From Parvibaculum sp049651025 (lineage in GTDB: Bacteria > Pseudomonadota > Alphaproteobacteria > Parvibaculales > Parvibaculaceae): a stretch of DNA of 7,514 nucleotides. Within the stretch, counting starts at the first letter, position 1, and each line of letters opens with the position of its first letter. The position numbers and the translations under genes were made by a program. The notes below the pieces were generated by a model. It was not told the DNA's origin, did not search any database, and worked only from the letters and a program-made list of their open reading frames with translations. This document shows positions 5,851 to 7,514 of this stretch, piece by piece. The stretch is taken from NCBI RefSeq assembly GCF_049651025.1, contig NZ_JBASBH010000092.1, forward strand, positions 1-7,514. The letters are read 5' to 3'.

Positions 5851-7068
5851 ATGGCGTCAGTCGGCGCGCTATTACTGGAGTTCGAAAACGCTCCAAGCGC
5901 AACCGCAGTTGCGGTTTGGCTTGCGGAGAAATCGACATCCAGTGTCGACCGCGAATTGGACAGTGGATGGGAAGTATCTATCCGAGCCGGACAGCCTCTC
6001 GCAGTTGCACGTTCGAAAAAAACTTTCCTAGCAGACAATGCCTTGTTGCTAGCGCTTGAAGCGATAGAAGAGACATTGGACTTGGTTTGCTTTCGCTTTA
6101 ACGAACCACTTGAACTCAAGCCGCAGGCCAATGATCGACTAATTATAGAGACCGTTGCCGATAAGCGCGTATTGACGCTTAGAACCGTAGTGATTTGGAG
6201 TGAACGCGTTAAACCGATATCCCTTATTGTTAGAGACGCTAGTGGAAACATAAAGCTACCAACCCCGACAAATCCGGCTTGGCAGCCGGTGCTCCGCTAT
6301 TATCGCCTGTCGCAAACTCGGGATAACATGTTCGATGCCTATCGATACATGTTCATGGCATTTGAGGCGCTCCTCTACCGCCTTTGGCCGCTCGCAACAA
6401 AACCTAAGAAAGAGCGCGAGGTCGACTGGCTAGTCAGAGCCGTAGGCGAATTGGGTAGGCGCATAAATTTGGCGGATTTCGTTCCGCATCAGGCGAACGA
6501 CATGGCAAAAGCCTTCGTGGACAGCCAATATGCTCAATTCAGATTGCCGCTGTTCCACGCAAAAAAATCCAGCCTTACATTGCCGCATGAAGGTCTGTTG
6601 GAAGAGGATATTGCAGCTGCATATTCTCGACTGACTCGATTGGTTCGGGAAAGCCTCAATGTGTTCTTCAATTCACAGGGACAAAGTGGAGCTATCCCTT
6701 ACACTGCCTTTCAGGGAAGCATCACGCAGGCGCTCAAAAAGGCACCATTGACGGTGGCGTTTTCGCCGGACGATAGCCCAATGGACATCGATGGCGAACT
6801 CTTCTCTCCCAGGGGCTTAAGCGTGATTGAGTTCGAAAAATGGGAGGCCGAGCCAGAATCCAACACCGACACCCGGCTGATAACAGCAACCCTTGGCATC
6901 AAAGATAAAACTCCCAAAGGTCCTGTGCATCGGTTGGGGCTTCTACGTTCAGGAATGCCATTAGTATTGTCGAAACTTGATGAGCCAATCGACCTGGATG
7001 GGATTGACGTATTTCGGCTTGAACTACTATTGAAATTAGTCAATTTGAACACGCCGAAATGGACGTGA
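5851..7068 (+). CDS. HEPN-like domain protein of unknown function, probably acquired
   Basis: A 405-residue protein that I do not recognise by name. Residues 1-150 look rich in beta strands. Residues about 155-275 are mainly helical and resemble a HEPN domain: a first helix with YRYMFMAFEALLYRLW (165-180), then R231-L-P-L-F-H236, which fits the HEPN R-x4-H signature, although the residue after the arginine is Leu rather than the usual Asn, Asp or His, and a final helix to about 273. Residues 280-405 form a further domain, again apparently beta-rich. HEPN domains are often RNases in toxin-antitoxin or phage-defence systems, but many are inactive, so the function is open. There is no signal peptide or membrane segment. 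The gene has visibly lower GC and different codon use than its neighbours, which points to horizontal transfer. No antitoxin-like partner is adjacent. The ATG at 5851 has only a weak GGA site; the ATG at 5841 is in another, short frame. Confidence 0.72.
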   Translation: MASVGALLLEFENAPSATAVAVWLAEKSTSSVDRELDSGWEVSIRAGQPLAVARSKKTFLADNALLLALEAIEETLDLVCFRFNEPLELKPQANDRLIIETVADKRVLTLRTVVIWSERVKPISLIVRDASGNIKLPTPTNPAWQPVLRYYRLSQTRDNMFDAYRYMFMAFEALLYRLWPLATKPKKEREVDWLVRAVGELGRRINLADFVPHQANDMAKAFVDSQYAQFRLPLFHAKKSSLTLPHEGLLEEDIAAAYSRLTRLVRESLNVFFNSQGQSGAIPYTAFQGSITQALKKAPLTVAFSPDDSPMDIDGELFSPRGLSVIEFEKWEAEPESNTDTRLITATLGIKDKTPKGPVHRLGLLRSGMPLVLSKLDEPIDLDGIDVFRLELLLKLVNLNTPKWT

Positions 7069-7109
7069 CTGATGATGGAGATTTCTGGACTGAGTGAATC
7101 GTGCGTCAT

Positions 7110-7206
7110 GCCGACGTCGGCAACGTGTCGCGCGACGTCGAGGAATTCACCTTCAAGAGTATTGGGTTTACTGGCGGAAGAACGACACGCTGGTGTTGGT
7201 GCGTGA
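7110..7206 (+). pseudogene. Remnant of the 3' end of an ABC ATPase gene
   Basis: This stretch aligns with the last 108 bases of the upstream ATPase gene (5676-5783). The first 48 positions differ at three bases; then ten bases (5724-5733 of the intact copy) are missing, which shifts the frame; the next 41 positions differ at four bases, and one more base is lost near the end. Read across the shift, the peptide is ADVGNVSRDVEEFTFK followed by EYWVYWRKNDTLVL. Of the codon changes in the aligned parts, three are silent, two are Ile to Val and one is Gly to Asn. This pattern shows descent from a working homologue before decay. Nothing recognisable of the gene remains upstream of 7110. Confidence 0.85.
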
Positions 7207-7244
7207 TCATCGGCGTTTCGTCTGGGCGCCCCACTTCCAAATTC

Positions 7245-7274
7245 GTCATCACCCGGCTTGACCGGGTGATCCAT
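7245..7274 (+). repeat. Palindromic intergenic repeat, copy 1
   Basis: A perfect nine-base stem (ATCACCCGG with CCGGGTGAT) around a CTTGA loop, flanked by GTCAT on the left and ATCCAT on the right. It shares loop and flanks with the copies at 7299-7328 and 7452-7481, while the stem sequence differs. It resembles REP-like elements common between genes of Hyphomicrobiales. Confidence 0.8.
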
Positions 7275-7298
7275 CTGTACCGATTGCGGGGCGAAGAT

Positions 7299-7328
7299 GG
7301 ATGGCCCGATCAAGTCGGGCCATGACGG
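7299..7328 (-). repeat. Palindromic intergenic repeat, copy 2 (inverted)
   Basis: The same element in the opposite orientation: stem TGGCCCGA with TCGGGCCA around TCAAG, the complement of CTTGA. With copy 1 it forms an inverted pair with 24 bases between, like the paired REP arrangement of other bacteria. The pair could fold into two hairpins or one long one in RNA. Confidence 0.8.
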
Positions 7329-7348
7329 TATGGGGTTTGGTCGGACAG

Positions 7349-7453
7349 TCAGGCCGCCACCAGACCGGTGCCCCAGACGCCGAGCGTGACGAGGATCACG
7401 CCTCCGACAATAACGCCGCAGGCGGAACTGAAGCTCTCGGATAAAACTCGGCG
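7349..7453 (-). pseudogene. Possible C-terminal remnant of a membrane-protein gene
   Basis: On the minus strand, 34 open codons end at a TGA (7351-7349). Their last part reads VIVGGVILVTLGVWGTGLVA, a clean hydrophobic helix of the kind that ends a membrane transporter. The frame is closed upstream by a TGA at 7456-7454, inside the palindromic repeat at 7452-7481, and there is no good start codon or ribosome binding site. It may be the tail of a gene broken by the repeat, or chance. No family could be assigned. Confidence 0.3.
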
Positions 7454-7481
7454 TCATCCCGGGACTTGATCCCGGGATCCA
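7452..7481 (+). repeat. Palindromic intergenic repeat, copy 3
   Basis: Same orientation as copy 1: stem ATCCCGGGA with TCCCGGGAT around CTTGA, flanked by GTCAT and ATCCAT. The stem has changed on both sides relative to the other copies while pairing is kept. From 7207 to the window end nothing else is recognised apart from these repeats and the possible remnant at 7349-7453. Confidence 0.8.
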
Positions 7482-7514
7482 TTAGGCTTCTCGACATGCT
7501 GAACCTTCGATGGG

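Noticed and set aside
5436..6251. 271-codon minus-strand open frame across the ATPase 3' end and the following gene
   Set aside because: It is antisense to two plus-strand genes and crosses a change in base composition without any domain.
6711..7457. 248-codon minus-strand open frame with peptides such as MDHPVKPGDDE
   Set aside because: These peptides are what the palindromic repeats encode when read through; the rest is antisense to the HEPN-like gene and the ATPase remnant.

Overview
The window looks like chromosomal DNA from a GC-rich alphaproteobacterium, probably of the Hyphomicrobiales (Rhizobiales) or a relative. This rests on the codon use, the N-terminus of ribosomal protein L32, the gene families present, and short palindromic repeats with a CTTGA loop that resemble those scattered between genes in this group. 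The species cannot be named from the sequence.

Left part (1-3760) is housekeeping. On the minus strand are the first ten codons of rpmF (L32), a small single-pass membrane protein with a SPOR domain, and alanine dehydrogenase (ald), whose mRNA leader carries a tight hairpin. Divergent from ald is a NUDIX hydrolase of the CoA-diphosphatase type. It converges on a 66-residue DUF2061 membrane protein that has its own promoter-like sequence. Next, on the minus strand, is a type I methionine aminopeptidase (map) with all metal ligands. It lies 15 nt after a YfcG-like glutathione S-transferase, and the two probably form one operon.

Middle part (4452-5783): divergent from the GST is a complete PotA/UgpC-type ABC transporter ATPase. 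No permease or binding protein lies next to it in the window.

Right part (5784-7514) is the accessory region. A 405-residue gene of visibly lower GC content, with a HEPN-like central domain (R-x4-H motif), sits between the intact 3' end of the ATPase gene and a second, frameshifted copy of the same 3' end (7110-7206). About 92% of the gap-free positions match. Most differences are silent or conservative, so the second copy came from a functional homologue and later decayed. Either a foreign gene entered at the 3' end of the ATPase gene, or it replaced most of a tandem paralogue. After the remnant come three members of one palindromic repeat family and a short stretch that reads like the truncated tail of a membrane-protein gene. 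This flanked HEPN-like gene is the most interesting part of the window; its function and any role in defence are inference.
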